Source: Enterococcus cecorum (lineage in GTDB: Bacteria > Bacillota > Bacilli > Lactobacillales > Enterococcaceae). Taken from it: a stretch of 60,972 bases of DNA. The position numbers and the translations under genes were made by a program. Location of the stretch: assembly GCF_023221775.1 (NCBI RefSeq), contig NZ_JAKUDS010000013.1, positions 1-60,972 on the forward strand, given 5' to 3'. Shown here one piece after another: positions 8,399 through 17,116 of this stretch (within the stretch, counting starts at the first letter, position 1; every line of letters starts with the position of its first letter). The notes under the pieces are model-generated. The model made no database searches. It had not been told where the DNA came from and worked only from the letters and a program-made list of their open reading frames with translations.

Positions 8399-8848
8399 AT
8401 GCGTATCGTCATTGATGGAGATGGGTGTCCTGTAAAGGAAGAAGTGATTGAACTAGCTGATGAATTTCATTTGCCAGTCGTGATTGTGACAAGTGTCGAT
8501 CATTTTTCGAATAAAGATTACCCAGCTTTTGTGCAATTTGTCTATGTAGATAAAGGAGCAGATAGTGCAGACTATGCGATTATGAATCAATTAGCCAAGT
8601 CAGATGTAGTGATTACGCAAGATTATGGATTGGCTTCGTTAGCTTTAGGTCGCGCACAGGCAGTCTTTCATCATTCGGGTAAGCGTTATTTGCCAGAAAC
8701 CATCCAATTTTTACTCGACCAACGCTATTTCTCTGCTAAAATGCGCAAGGCCAAACAAAAAACGAAAGGGCCAAAACCATTTACATCAGCTAATCGTGCG
8801 AAATTGCAAGCTATTTTTCGCGAATTTTTACTAACAAGCTTGAATTGA
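8399..8848 (+). CDS. DUF188/UPF0178 family protein (YaiI/YqxD-like)
   Basis: 149 residues, the normal family length. The N-terminus MRIVIDGDGCPVKEEV and the later ITQDYGLASLAL and C-terminal KGPKPFT blocks are the family signatures. The fold is thought to be PIN-like and so possibly a nuclease, but I know of no proven function. The ATG follows GGAAGGTG that derives from the truncated hairpin repeat just upstream. It stands alone in its orientation. Confidence 0.9.
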   Translation: MRIVIDGDGCPVKEEVIELADEFHLPVVIVTSVDHFSNKDYPAFVQFVYVDKGADSADYAIMNQLAKSDVVITQDYGLASLALGRAQAVFHHSGKRYLPETIQFLLDQRYFSAKMRKAKQKTKGPKPFTSANRAKLQAIFREFLLTSLN

Positions 8849-9010
8849 GCTAGATTTTTTGAGATGAACGAAATGTAGAAAGAAGATTTTTGACGATAGC
8901 GTGGTAAGGAATTTTTCTGAAGGTGTGACAGTGAAAATTGCATAAAGCCTTGTTAGAAGTGAATCCAGGCAAGCGACTATTCAATTTTGCCAAGAGCTGG
9001 ACATAGTGGA

Positions 9011-9046
9011 ATATAAAAAGGGTTAGCTACAAAACAGGCTAGCCCT
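9011..9046 (-). terminator. Terminator of the 60-residue small gene
   Basis: On the complement, AAGGGCTAGC pairs with GCTAACCCTTTTT; the gene's stop codon lies inside the stem. On the + strand it also gives a weak hairpin for the DUF188 transcript. Bases 8849-9010 hold no gene; CAGGCAAGCGAC at about 8969-8980 recurs near 44190. Confidence 0.7.
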
Positions 9047-9221
9047 TTAATTGTTCGCGTCTTTCTTGAATGTAGCTTTCAAATAGTTGCAAGTCTTCTT
9101 CAGTCGCATAATTTAAAATGAACAATTTACCAGATCGTTTATAAGCTTGTTGGTTGGTCTTTGCACGGTTCTTTTCTCTATACTTACGGTTTGCGATGGT
9201 TTGTTTATTTTCTGATTGCAT
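9039..9221 (-). CDS. Small basic protein of unknown function
   Basis: 60 residues from the ATG at 9221 (complement), which has GAGGTG 7 bases upstream; longer in-frame starts lack a good SD. The N-terminal half is very basic (NRKYREKNRAKTNQQAYKRSGK). The C-terminal half ATEEDLQLFESYIQERREQ resembles a family of short proteins common in Lactobacillales and their phages or plasmids. I do not know its function; a nucleic-acid-binding role is only a guess from charge. Its upstream region is shared with the divergent antitoxin RNA promoter. Confidence 0.65.
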   Translation of the reverse strand: MQSENKQTIANRKYREKNRAKTNQQAYKRSGKLFILNYATEEDLQLFESYIQERREQLKG

Positions 9222-9224
9222 CGC

Positions 9225-9253
9225 TTGCACCTCTTCTCTAAACATGATATATT
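9225..9253 (+). promoter_or_regulatory. Promoter of the antitoxin RNA
   Basis: TTGCAC (9225-9230), a 17-base spacer and TATATT (9248-9253). It lies directly over the translation start region of the divergent 60-residue gene. Confidence 0.65.
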
Positions 9254-9258
9254 GTAAA

Positions 9259-9350
9259 TAGAAAAAGGTTAGCACCGTTTGAAGACGGATAGCGAATAAC
9301 TATATTGAAATAGCCGTTAACTCGCCAAAGTTTTAGGACGGCTATTTTTT
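9259..9350 (+). ncRNA. Antitoxin antisense RNA of a type I toxin-antitoxin pair
   Basis: A transcript of about 90 nt is predicted from the TTGCAC/TATATT promoter to the terminator at 9310-9350. It includes a short hairpin ACCGT-TTGA-AGACGG, like antitoxin RNAs of enterococcal Fst/TxpA-type loci as I recall them. Its 3' end overlaps the 3' end of the toxin gene on the other strand, which is the usual arrangement for antisense control of holin-like toxins. Confidence 0.6.
9310..9350. terminator. Bidirectional terminator shared by toxin mRNA and antitoxin RNA
   Basis: AATAGCCGT (9310-9318) pairs with ACGGCTATT (9338-9346); six T follow on the + strand, and A/T-rich sequence on the other. Confidence 0.75.
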
Positions 9351-9425
9351 ATTGTCTTTATTGTTCACTAGCACGATTAACGTCGCAAAAGCAATCATTA
9401 AACTTAGTGCTTCATAAACAGACAT
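9342..9425 (-). CDS. Holin-like type I toxin peptide
   Basis: 27 residues from the ATG at 9425 (complement). It begins MSVYEALSLMIAFATLIVL, the signature start of the putative holin-like toxin (Hol_Tox) family, and ends in a polar NNKDNKK tail: one membrane helix and a charged end. AGGAAA lies upstream. An in-frame ATG at 9473 with GGTGG upstream would give 43 residues, but family members start at MSVYEA. The family kills or stalls cells by membrane insertion and is silenced by an antisense RNA, which is present here. Too short for normal gene calling, so easily missed. Confidence 0.82.
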   Translation of the reverse strand: MSVYEALSLMIAFATLIVLVNNKDNKK

Positions 9426-9535
9426 TGCGCAATTTCCTTTCTTTAGAATGCGTTGCAGAGTTGTTACACTCATAAGCACCACCCCCAGAAATGAGAATTG
9501 CTAACTGTCTTTAACTTTACTAACCTTATGCGTTT

Positions 9536-9564
9536 ATTTTATTGTATACGGTGAACGGATGCAA
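9536..9564 (-). promoter_or_regulatory. Promoter of the toxin mRNA
   Basis: On the complement: TTGCAT, a 17-base spacer and TAAAAT, giving a leader of roughly 100 bases before the toxin ATG. Such leaders often fold to hide the start codon. Confidence 0.6.
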
Positions 9565-9585
9565 TCGTTTTTGAAATTTTTTCTC

Positions 9586-9617
9586 GCTTAGTTGGTATTT
9601 TCTGACTAAGCTTTTTT
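9586..9617 (+). terminator. Small terminator-like hairpin
   Basis: GCTTAGT pairs with ACTAAGC, then six T. No + strand gene precedes it closely. I see nothing else in 9565-9770. Confidence 0.5.
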
Positions 9618-9775
9618 ATTTGCTCGTTTTTGCCTTAGCTTGGTGGATTCATTATTAGGGAAAATATTTACATCTTGGCGCACTTGAACATCATTTTGGG
9701 ATATTTTGTAGTTCTATCTACATAGGACATTCTCACATTCGAATAAGCGTTTTGAAGGTGTTTATTTATTTTTGT

Positions 9776-9804
9776 TTGTTAAGGACATGAAATTGTGATA
9801 AAAT
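9776..9804 (+). promoter_or_regulatory. Promoter of ddl
   Basis: TTGTTA, a 17-base spacer and TAAAAT, about 50 bases before the GTG. Confidence 0.6.
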
Positions 9805-9857
9805 ACCAAAGACAAGGCGTTTTTAGCAATACACCAGATTAATAGGAGGAAATATTT

Positions 9858-10934
9858 GTGAAGATCACATTACTATATGGTGGACAAAGTGCTGAACATG
9901 AGGTTTCGATTTTATCAGCATTTTCCGTCTTAAACGCAATTTACTATGATTATTATCAAGTTCAATTAGTGTATATTACCAAAAATGGTCAATGGGTAAA
10001 AGGACCGTTATTAACTCAAAAACCTGAAAGCCAAGAAGTCTTGCACTTAACTTGGGAAGGTGAAGGTAAAACGGGTCAAATTATCAACCCAGGTGCGATT
10101 AAAGAAGAAGGGACAATTGTTTTCCCACTTTTACATGGACCAAATGGCGAAGATGGGACGATTCAAGGATTTTTAGAAACTTTGAAAATGCCTTATGTCG
10201 GCACAGGAGTTCTTGCCAGTGCGTGTGGCATGGATAAAATCATGACCAAATATGTCTTACAAGCAGGAGGCATTCCACAAGTGCCGTATGTTCCAGTGTT
10301 AGCCATGCAATGGAAACAAAATCCACAATTAATCTTTGAACATTGCGAAGGTTCCTTATTATACCCAATGTTTGTCAAACCGGCGAATATGGGTTCAAGC
10401 GTGGGAATTTCTAAGGCTGAAAACCGTGAAGAATTAGAAGCGGCTTTAAATGAAGCATTCTTATATGATACACGCGTGATTATCGAGCAAGGAATTGAAG
10501 CCCGTGAAATCGAAGTCGCCGTTTTAGGGAATGAAGATGTTCGTACCACTATGGCAGGTGAGATTGTTAAAGATGTCGCTTTTTACGATTATAATTCAAA
10601 ATATATCGACAATAAAATTGTGATGCAAATTCCAGCAGAAGTACCAGATGAAGTCCAACAAAAAGCGCAGGAATATGCTAAAAAAGCTTATACTATGCTT
10701 GGTGGCTCAGGATTAAGTCGTTGTGATTTCTTTTTAACCAATAAGAACGAATTATTCTTAAATGAATTAAACACAATGCCTGGATTTACACAATTTAGTA
10801 TGTATCCAAGCCTTTGGGAAAAAATGGGCTTACCTTATGGCGATTTAATTGAAGAGTTAATTCAGCTAGGTTTGAATCGCTTTAACCAACGCCAAACCTT
10901 AATTACAGAAGCTCCCGATGGCGATAAATTGTAA
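9858..10934 (+). CDS. ddl: D-alanine--D-alanine ligase
   Basis: 358 residues from a GTG preceded by AGGAGG. It joins two D-Ala with ATP to make the D-Ala-D-Ala end of peptidoglycan precursors. N-terminal GGQSAEHEVS, central FVKPANMGSSVGISK and C-terminal FFLTNKNELFLNELNTMPGFT (ATP and Mg sites) are canonical. The omega-loop motif YDYNSKYID has Tyr rather than Phe at the position that separates D-Ala-D-Ala from D-Ala-D-lactate ligases, so normal, vancomycin-sensitive termini are predicted. murF, the next enzyme of the pathway, follows after a terminator-like hairpin. Confidence 0.96.
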   Translation: MKITLLYGGQSAEHEVSILSAFSVLNAIYYDYYQVQLVYITKNGQWVKGPLLTQKPESQEVLHLTWEGEGKTGQIINPGAIKEEGTIVFPLLHGPNGEDGTIQGFLETLKMPYVGTGVLASACGMDKIMTKYVLQAGGIPQVPYVPVLAMQWKQNPQLIFEHCEGSLLYPMFVKPANMGSSVGISKAENREELEAALNEAFLYDTRVIIEQGIEAREIEVAVLGNEDVRTTMAGEIVKDVAFYDYNSKYIDNKIVMQIPAEVPDEVQQKAQEYAKKAYTMLGGSGLSRCDFFLTNKNELFLNELNTMPGFTQFSMYPSLWEKMGLPYGDLIEELIQLGLNRFNQRQTLITEAPDGDKL

Positions 10935-10946
10935 AATCAATATCCC

Positions 10947-10983
10947 AAACACCTTTGCAGCCATCTTGCAGAGGTGTTTTTCA
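10947..10983 (+). terminator. Terminator between ddl and murF
   Basis: AAACACCT-TGCA pairs with TGCA-AGGTGTTT and ends in TTTTT. Read-through into murF is possible. Confidence 0.75.
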
Positions 10984-11038
10984 TTGAAAGTTAGCAGGTG
11001 ACTATTTAGTAACCTTAACAGATTGGAGACAAAGAAAA

Positions 11039-12382
11039 ATGAAATTAACAATTAAAGAAATAGCACAAGTCTTAGGGATTTCTGGCATAGTAGATGAGCG
11101 AGAAATTTCCAGTGTGGAGTTTGATAGCCGTAAAATTGCAAAGAATGGTCTGTTTGTGCCGCTTCCTGGAACACGCGACGGTCATGACTTTGTTAAGGCA
11201 GCAAAAGAAAATGGCGCAATCGTCACTTTATGGCAAAAAGAGAAGGACAATGTGCCAAGTGATTTGGTGGTGTTACCTGTAGAAGATGTAACCCAAGCAT
11301 TTCAAATAATTGCTCAATACTATAAACAAAAAATTGCACCTAAAACGGTGGCGATTACTGGTTCCAATGGTAAAACGACAACGAAAGATATGACAGCTAG
11401 TGTGTTAGCGCAAAAATATCGTACCTATAAAACCCAAGGCAATTACAATAATGATTTAGGTGTACCTTATACGATGCTTCATATGCCAGATGATACAGAA
11501 GTGTTAATCTTGGAGATGGGAATGGATCATGCAGGTGAAATTCATTTTCTAAGTCAATTAGGACAACCAGATGTGGCGGCTATCACTTTAATTGGAGAAG
11601 CACATTTAGAAAATTTAGGTTCACGGAAAAACATTGCTAAAGCGAAAATGGAAATTGGGGATGGCTTAGCGCAAGATGGCGCCCTTTTTGTGCCAGCAGA
11701 TGAGCCTTTACTGACAGACTTGATTGCACCAATCAGCCAAGAAGTGCAAACATTTGGCTTAGGACAAGGTGATTTGCAAGCTGAAATTGTAAATGAAACG
11801 AGTGAAAGCACATCCTTTGTTGTCAATGGAGAAACCTTTGTCATTCCTGTATTAGGAGGATATAACGTCAAAAATGCTTTGATTGCGTATGGGATTGGTC
11901 GCTATTTCGGGCTTTCTATGGAACAAATCAAAAATGGTTTAGCTCAAGTAGAATTGACCAAAAATCGTACACAATGGTTACAGGCCAAAAATGGGGCTAA
12001 ATTATTAAGTGATGTTTATAATGCGAATCCAACTGCCATGCGTCTTGTACTTGAAAGCTTTGGTCGACTGACTTTACCAGGTCGTCGAATAGCTGTTTTA
12101 GCAGATATGTTGGAATTAGGACCAGATAGTTCAGCGATGCATGCAAGTATGGCTGAAGCAATTGTTGGACTTTACGATTTTGTCTACCTTTATGGTGAAC
12201 AAATGCAAGCACTAGCCAATCGTCTAACTGAGTTAAACGTACCACATGCTTACTTTATTCCAGCGCAACGACAAGCCTTTTTAGAGCAAGTGCAAAAAGA
12301 GATTCAACCAACAGATAGTGTCATTCTGAAAGGAAGTAATGGGATGCAGTTATCTGAATTAGTCGGTCTTTTAACTGAATAA
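11039..12382 (+). CDS. murF: UDP-N-acetylmuramoyl-tripeptide--D-alanyl-D-alanine ligase
   Basis: 447 residues, normal length. It adds the D-Ala-D-Ala made by Ddl to UDP-MurNAc-tripeptide, the last cytoplasmic step of the pentapeptide. The substrate-binding N-terminal domain (SVEFDSRKI) is followed by the Mur ligase P-loop ITGSNGKTTTKD at about 105-116, the central EMGMDHAGEI block and the C-terminal DVYNANPTAM and ADMLELG blocks. The ddl-murF order matches other enterococci. GGAGAC is the SD. Confidence 0.96.
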   Translation: MKLTIKEIAQVLGISGIVDEREISSVEFDSRKIAKNGLFVPLPGTRDGHDFVKAAKENGAIVTLWQKEKDNVPSDLVVLPVEDVTQAFQIIAQYYKQKIAPKTVAITGSNGKTTTKDMTASVLAQKYRTYKTQGNYNNDLGVPYTMLHMPDDTEVLILEMGMDHAGEIHFLSQLGQPDVAAITLIGEAHLENLGSRKNIAKAKMEIGDGLAQDGALFVPADEPLLTDLIAPISQEVQTFGLGQGDLQAEIVNETSESTSFVVNGETFVIPVLGGYNVKNALIAYGIGRYFGLSMEQIKNGLAQVELTKNRTQWLQAKNGAKLLSDVYNANPTAMRLVLESFGRLTLPGRRIAVLADMLELGPDSSAMHASMAEAIVGLYDFVYLYGEQMQALANRLTELNVPHAYFIPAQRQAFLEQVQKEIQPTDSVILKGSNGMQLSELVGLLTE

Positions 12383-12574
12383 TCAAGAGACGCTCTAGCT
12401 ATAATGGTTAGGGCGTATTGTTATGGTTTCAAGGTGCGAAAATAATTGAAAAGAGGTCGCTGGGTTATCGTTTTGTGTTTATCATGAAGAATTTGATTGG
12501 ACATTTCATGAATAAGCTTTCATTATTTTTTCGAATAGTTGTTATAAGCGAAGATAAATGTATAAGTTAAACTT

Positions 12575-12585
12575 TGTGATATAAT
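12575..12585 (+). promoter_or_regulatory. Extended -10 promoter of ldh, with a possible Rex half-site
   Basis: TGA-TATAAT (12577-12585) gives an extended -10. The overlapping TTGTGATATAAT resembles one half of a Rex (NADH-sensing) operator, but the second half is not convincing. Confidence 0.5.
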
Positions 12586-12634
12586 AGACTTGTAAGGAAT
12601 TTTAAGAAAAATAAAGATAGAAAAGAAGGAATGA

Positions 12635-13585
12635 ATGATGAAAAAAACAAGTCGTCGTGTCGTCGTGGTGGGTACAGGTTTTGTCGGTACGAGTATTGCT
12701 TATTCCATGATTAACCAAGGTATTACCAATGAATTAGTGCTGATTGATGTGAATAAGGAAAAAGCAGAAGGAGAAGCACTTGACCTTCTAGATGGCGTTG
12801 CATGGGGTAGTCAAAATGTCAATGTTTGGTCTGGAGATTATAGCGATTGTAAGGATGCAGATATCGTCGTGATTACAGCTGGTGCGAACCAAAAGCCAGG
12901 ACAAACACGTTTAGAATTAGTCGATATTAACGCAAAAATCATGAAATCTATTGTAACTGAAATTATGGCAAGCGGTTTTGACGGTTCTTTAGTCATTGCC
13001 TCTAATCCAGTAGATGTGTTGACTTATATCGCTTGGCAAACTTCAGGACTTCCTAAAAATCGTGTCATCGGTACTGGTACGACACTAGATACGACCCGTT
13101 TTAGAAAAGAATTGGCCTTGCGATTACACCTTGACCCAAGAAGTGTGCATGGCTATATCATCGGTGAACATGGAGATAGTGAAGTGGCTGTTTGGTCCCA
13201 TACCACAGTGGGTGCCAAACCAATTTTAGAATACATTGTGAATAACGAACATTTGAATGTCGATGATTTAGAAGGCATTGCGGAAAAAGTGAAGAATGCT
13301 GCCTATGAAATCATTGACCGTAAAAAAGCTACCTACTATGGAATCGGTATGAGTACGGCGCGAATCGTAAAGGCTATTTTAAATAATGAAAATACTATTT
13401 TACCTGTTTCGGCTTATTTAAATGGTGAATTTGGCGAAGAAGACATCTTTACTGGGGTGCCAGCAGTGGTGAATCAAGAAGGTGTGCGTGAAATTATCGA
13501 ACTTCGCCTAGATCCAAAAGAAAAAATTCAATTTGCTAAATCAGTCGCACAATTGCGTGAAGTTTTGGCTACGGTGAAGGATTAA
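12635..13585 (+). CDS. ldh: L-lactate dehydrogenase
   Basis: 316 residues. It reduces pyruvate to L-lactate with NADH, the main fermentation route. The Rossmann motif GTGFVG is at 13-18, the [10 protein letters not shown] substrate loop at 122-131, and the active-site histidine is His179 in IIGEHGDSE. Two adjacent ATG codons are possible; AGAAGGA lies 4 bases before the first and 7 before the second (12638), so the true protein may begin one residue later. Monocistronic, with its own promoter and terminator. Confidence 0.95.
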   Translation: MMKKTSRRVVVVGTGFVGTSIAYSMINQGITNELVLIDVNKEKAEGEALDLLDGVAWGSQNVNVWSGDYSDCKDADIVVITAGANQKPGQTRLELVDINAKIMKSIVTEIMASGFDGSLVIASNPVDVLTYIAWQTSGLPKNRVIGTGTTLDTTRFRKELALRLHLDPRSVHGYIIGEHGDSEVAVWSHTTVGAKPILEYIVNNEHLNVDDLEGIAEKVKNAAYEIIDRKKATYYGIGMSTARIVKAILNNENTILPVSAYLNGEFGEEDIFTGVPAVVNQEGVREIIELRLDPKEKIQFAKSVAQLREVLATVKD

Positions 13586-13637
13586 TCGCCATTTAGGTTA
13601 GAATCTACTGAGAAATTCGATGAAAAAACTTGAAAAC

Positions 13638-13772
13638 TTGCTGAAAGTTTCAAAGTGTGGTATGCTACTTGGTGGAAAAGTGCAATGAAACAATTGGCAA
13701 AGAATTTATTATAGGAAGTAAAGCTTTCTAATAGATAGATAATTGGGCTAAGATCTTTATCCTAGCCCTTTT
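13638..13772 (+). ncRNA. Possible small RNA between ldh and cshA
   Basis: TTGCTG (13638-13643), a 17-base spacer and TATGCT (13661-13666) form a decent promoter about 100 bases upstream of an intrinsic terminator, with no open frame between. A short transcript of about 100 nt would result. The terminator also serves ldh, so this promoter is only a suggestion. Confidence 0.3.
13745..13772 (+). terminator. Terminator downstream of ldh
   Basis: GGGCTA-GAT pairs with ATC-TAGCCC, then TTTTC. Confidence 0.8.
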
Positions 13773-13900
13773 CTTTACGTATAGACCCATGATTTGGCAG
13801 TATTTGTCAATCGTTTTATCGCCTAAAATTTAAATAGACTAGCGAGATGCTAAATGAACGTCTATTTAAGCGAGTGTTTACTCAATTTAGGAGGATTTAT

Positions 13901-15406
13901 TTGAAATTTACAGAACTTAATTTATCAGAAGAATTATTATCTTCAATCGAACGTAGCGGATTTGAAGAGGCAACCCCAATTCAAGAAGCGACTATTCCTT
14001 TAGCTTTAGAAGGTCGCGATGTTATTGGACAGGCCCAAACAGGTACCGGGAAAACAGCTGCTTTTGGTTTACCGATGTTGGAGAAGATTGATCCAAACAA
14101 TGCGCAACTACAAGGATTAGTGATTGCTCCCACTCGTGAATTGGCTATTCAAACCCAAGAGGAATTATATCGCTTAGGTCGTGATAAGAAGATTCGTGTG
14201 CAAGCTGTCTATGGTGGTGCGGATATTAACCGCCAAATCCGTCAGTTAAAGAATCGTCCCCATATCGTTGTTGGGACACCTGGTCGAATGCTTGATCATA
14301 TCAACCGTCACACATTAAAACTTTCAACTGTGCAAACTCTGGTCTTGGATGAAGCAGATGAAATGTTAAACATGGGATTTTTAGAAGATATCGAAGCCAT
14401 TATCTCTAAAGTACCTGAACAACGTCAAACTTTATTATTCTCAGCAACGATGCCACCAGAAATCAAAAATATCGGTGTGCAATTCATGCAAAATCCAGAA
14501 CATGTACGTATTAAAACCAAAGAAATGACCGCTGATTTAATCGAGCAATTCTTTGTACGTGCAAAAGAATATGAAAAATTTGATATCATGACCCGTTTAT
14601 TAGATGTGCAAACTCCTGAATTAACGATTGTATTTGGTCGTACGAAACGCCGTGTGGATGAATTAGCGAAAGGTTTAGAAGCACGCGGCTATAAAGCAGA
14701 GGGAATTCACGGGGACTTATCCCAACAAAAACGAATGAGTGTCTTACGTAGTTTTAAAAATGGTGATTTAGATATCTTAGTCGCAACAGATGTGGCTGCT
14801 CGTGGATTGGATATTTCTGGCGTGACTCACGTTTATAACTATGATATTCCACAAGATCCTGAAAGCTATGTTCACCGTATTGGTCGTACAGGTCGTGCCG
14901 GTAAGATGGGTGTGTCCGTCACTTTTGTCACACCAAACGAAATGAGTTACTTACACGTCATCGAAAACTTAACCAAAAAACGCATGACACCATTACGTCC
15001 ACCAACCGAAAAAGAAGCCTTCAAAGGTCAATTAGGCCAAGCGATGGAAGAAATTGAAGCGAAAATGGATGAAAATGGTTTGGACCGTTACATGCAAGCG
15101 GCTGAAGAATTGTTAGAAGAATATTCTGCTCAAGATTTAGCAGCATTATTAGTCAAAACGATTGCGAAAGACCCAGCAGACATGGTTCCAGTTAAGATTA
15201 CACCAGAACGTCCATTACCACCTAGCAAAAAAGGCTTTAATAAAAATAATCGTCGTGGCGGCAATTCACGTAATCGTCGTGACTACAACCGCGATGGTAA
15301 ATATGGTCGCAATAAAAAAGACTATGGTAAAGACAAACGCCGTGAAAATCGCAAAAACAATAAAGGTGAAAAGAAACGTGGCTTTGTTATCCGTAGTAAC
15401 CATTAA
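13901..15406 (+). CDS. cshA: DEAD-box RNA helicase
   Basis: 501 residues from a TTG at 13901 with a perfect AGGAGG six bases upstream; an in-frame ATG at 13847 has no SD and adds residues unlike the family. Motifs in order: Q motif (FEEATPIQ), [42 protein letters not shown]. The C-terminal tail is rich in Arg, Gly, Asn and Lys, for RNA binding. CshA unwinds RNA in mRNA decay, ribosome assembly and cold adaptation. The long leader (13773-13900) may hold cold-shock regulation. Order cshA-acpS-alr is typical of enterococci. Confidence 0.94.
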   Translation: MKFTELNLSEELLSSIERSGFEEATPIQEATIPLALEGRDVIGQAQTGTGKTAAFGLPMLEKIDPNNAQLQGLVIAPTRELAIQTQEELYRLGRDKKIRVQAVYGGADINRQIRQLKNRPHIVVGTPGRMLDHINRHTLKLSTVQTLVLDEADEMLNMGFLEDIEAIISKVPEQRQTLLFSATMPPEIKNIGVQFMQNPEHVRIKTKEMTADLIEQFFVRAKEYEKFDIMTRLLDVQTPELTIVFGRTKRRVDELAKGLEARGYKAEGIHGDLSQQKRMSVLRSFKNGDLDILVATDVAARGLDISGVTHVYNYDIPQDPESYVHRIGRTGRAGKMGVSVTFVTPNEMSYLHVIENLTKKRMTPLRPPTEKEAFKGQLGQAMEEIEAKMDENGLDRYMQAAEELLEEYSAQDLAALLVKTIAKDPADMVPVKITPERPLPPSKKGFNKNNRRGGNSRNRRDYNRDGKYGRNKKDYGKDKRRENRKNNKGEKKRGFVIRSNH

Positions 15407-15420
15407 TGAATAAGATATTT

Positions 15421-15468
15421 AACCAATTCAGTTTACCTGGTATAAAAGGTTAGCTGGGTTGGTTTTTC
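15421..15468 (+). terminator. Terminator after cshA
   Basis: AACCAA..CAG pairs with CTG..TTGGTT, followed by TTTTTC. Confidence 0.7.
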
Positions 15469-15620
15469 TCATTTTTAGGTAATATTTTGATGTTTAATGA
15501 GAAGTAGTGGGAGTTATAGGGATTTAGTTCATAAATTACTCTTAAATTTTCAGAATGTTTTTTGTTTTTTTAAGAAAATTTTGGTAGAATGGGTGTAGTT
15601 TTGAAGAAAGTGAGAGAAAT

Positions 15621-15983
15621 ATGATTCAAGGGATTGGTATCGATGCGGTGGAGTTAGATCGTATTCAAGAAATTATCGAAAAGAAATCAAGTTTCATCCA
15701 ACGGGTATTGACTCCCAATGAATTAGCGATTTTTGAAGGTTTATCGTTGAAACGCCAGGTGGAATTTTTAGGTGGTCGTTTTGCATGTAAAGAAGCCTTC
15801 TCTAAAGCATGGCACACAGGTATTGGCGCAGTAGGTTTCCAAGATATCGAAATTTTGCGGGATGATAAAGGTGCGCCTATTGTGACAAAATCGCCTTTTG
15901 ATGGAGAAGTATTAGTGAGTATTACCCATACCCGTGATACAGCCTTTGCGCAAATTATCTTACAATCAAGAAAGAAGGAATAA
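15621..15983 (+). CDS. acpS: Holo-[acyl-carrier-protein] synthase
   Basis: 120 residues. It transfers 4'-phosphopantetheine from CoA to acyl carrier protein. The metal ligands are visible: Asp8 in GIGIDAVELDRI and Glu58 in GGRFACKEAFSKA. Length and both motifs match trimeric bacterial AcpS. It ends two bases before alr, so the two, and probably mazF, form one operon. Confidence 0.95.
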   Translation: MIQGIGIDAVELDRIQEIIEKKSSFIQRVLTPNELAIFEGLSLKRQVEFLGGRFACKEAFSKAWHTGIGAVGFQDIEILRDDKGAPIVTKSPFDGEVLVSITHTRDTAFAQIILQSRKKE

Positions 15984-15985
15984 CA

Positions 15986-17113
15986 ATGCAGGCTTCTTAT
16001 TATCGCCCGACGAGAATTACCGTCGATTTGTCTGCGATTAAAGAAAATATTGAATTACATAAGCAAAAACTAGCTTTGGATCAGTCGATTTTTGCCGTGG
16101 TGAAAGCTGATGCCTATGGACATGGCGTGCTGCCAGTTGCAAAGGCGGCAATCGAGGCTGGTGCTGTAGGCTTTTGTGTGGCTACCTTAGATGAAGCCCT
16201 AGAATTACGTACAAATGGATTTTTAGAACCGATTATTGTTTTAGGTCCGATTGATTATGAAGGACTGAAATTAGCAAGTGAATATGAAATCAGTATTCCA
16301 GTAGTGGATTTGGATTATTTAGATGGATTAATTGCTAAGGTACAAACTTTATCATTAGCAAAACCATTATTATTACACTTGGCAATCGATAGTGGGATGA
16401 GTCGGATCGGTATTCGCACCAAAGAAGAATTACATCAAGCAGAAGCGAAAATATCCGCTCATTCAGATTTACTTTTTGAAGGAATTTTCACTCATTTTTC
16501 AACAGCTGACCAAGAGGATGATAGTTATTTTAAACAGCAGATTTCAATGTTTAAAGCCTTACTCGGTTCATTATCTCAACAGCCTAAATATGTCCATGTG
16601 GAAAATAGTGCCACGACACTTTGGCACGAGACTTTAGGAAATATCGTACGCTTAGGGATTTCGATGTATGGGTTAAATCCATCAGGTAAAGCGCTTGAAT
16701 CACCAATCACTTTACGTCCAGCTTTATCTTTGACTTCAGAGTTAACCCAAGTCAAGTTTGTTGAAAAAGGAACAGGAATTGGCTACGGGAAAACTTATGT
16801 GGCTCAGCAAGACGAATGGATTGGAACAGTGCCAATTGGTTATGCGGATGGTTTTATTCGGAAATATCAAGGTTATCAGGTACTAGTAAATGGCCAATTA
16901 TGCGAAATTGTTGGAAGAGTATGTATGGATCAAATGATGATTCGTTTACCAGAACAAGTCGCGCTTGGCAGTAAAGTAACGATTGTCGGACGCGATGGCC
17001 AACAAGAACGAACTTTACAAGATATGGCAGATTACGTGGATACGATTCATTATGAGGTAGCATGTCTATTATCACCGCGTATTCCAAGAGTATATATAGG
17101 GGAAAAGAGGTAG
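15986..17113 (+). CDS. alr: Alanine racemase
   Basis: 375 residues. This PLP enzyme interconverts L- and D-alanine and feeds Ddl. The PLP lysine is Lys40 in VVKADAYGHG. The catalytic tyrosine region is VPIGYADGF, and VCMDQMMI is the conserved C-terminal block. It is two bases downstream of acpS and three bases upstream of mazF, an arrangement shared with other Lactobacillales and Bacillales. Confidence 0.96.
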   Translation: MQASYYRPTRITVDLSAIKENIELHKQKLALDQSIFAVVKADAYGHGVLPVAKAAIEAGAVGFCVATLDEALELRTNGFLEPIIVLGPIDYEGLKLASEYEISIPVVDLDYLDGLIAKVQTLSLAKPLLLHLAIDSGMSRIGIRTKEELHQAEAKISAHSDLLFEGIFTHFSTADQEDDSYFKQQISMFKALLGSLSQQPKYVHVENSATTLWHETLGNIVRLGISMYGLNPSGKALESPITLRPALSLTSELTQVKFVEKGTGIGYGKTYVAQQDEWIGTVPIGYADGFIRKYQGYQVLVNGQLCEIVGRVCMDQMMIRLPEQVALGSKVTIVGRDGQQERTLQDMADYVDTIHYEVACLLSPRIPRVYIGEKR

Positions 17114-17116
17114 ACC

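Noticed and set aside
13847-13900. N-terminal extension of CshA from the ATG at 13847
   Set aside because: No SD, and the added residues are unlike DEAD-box helicases; TTG at 13901 has a perfect AGGAGG.
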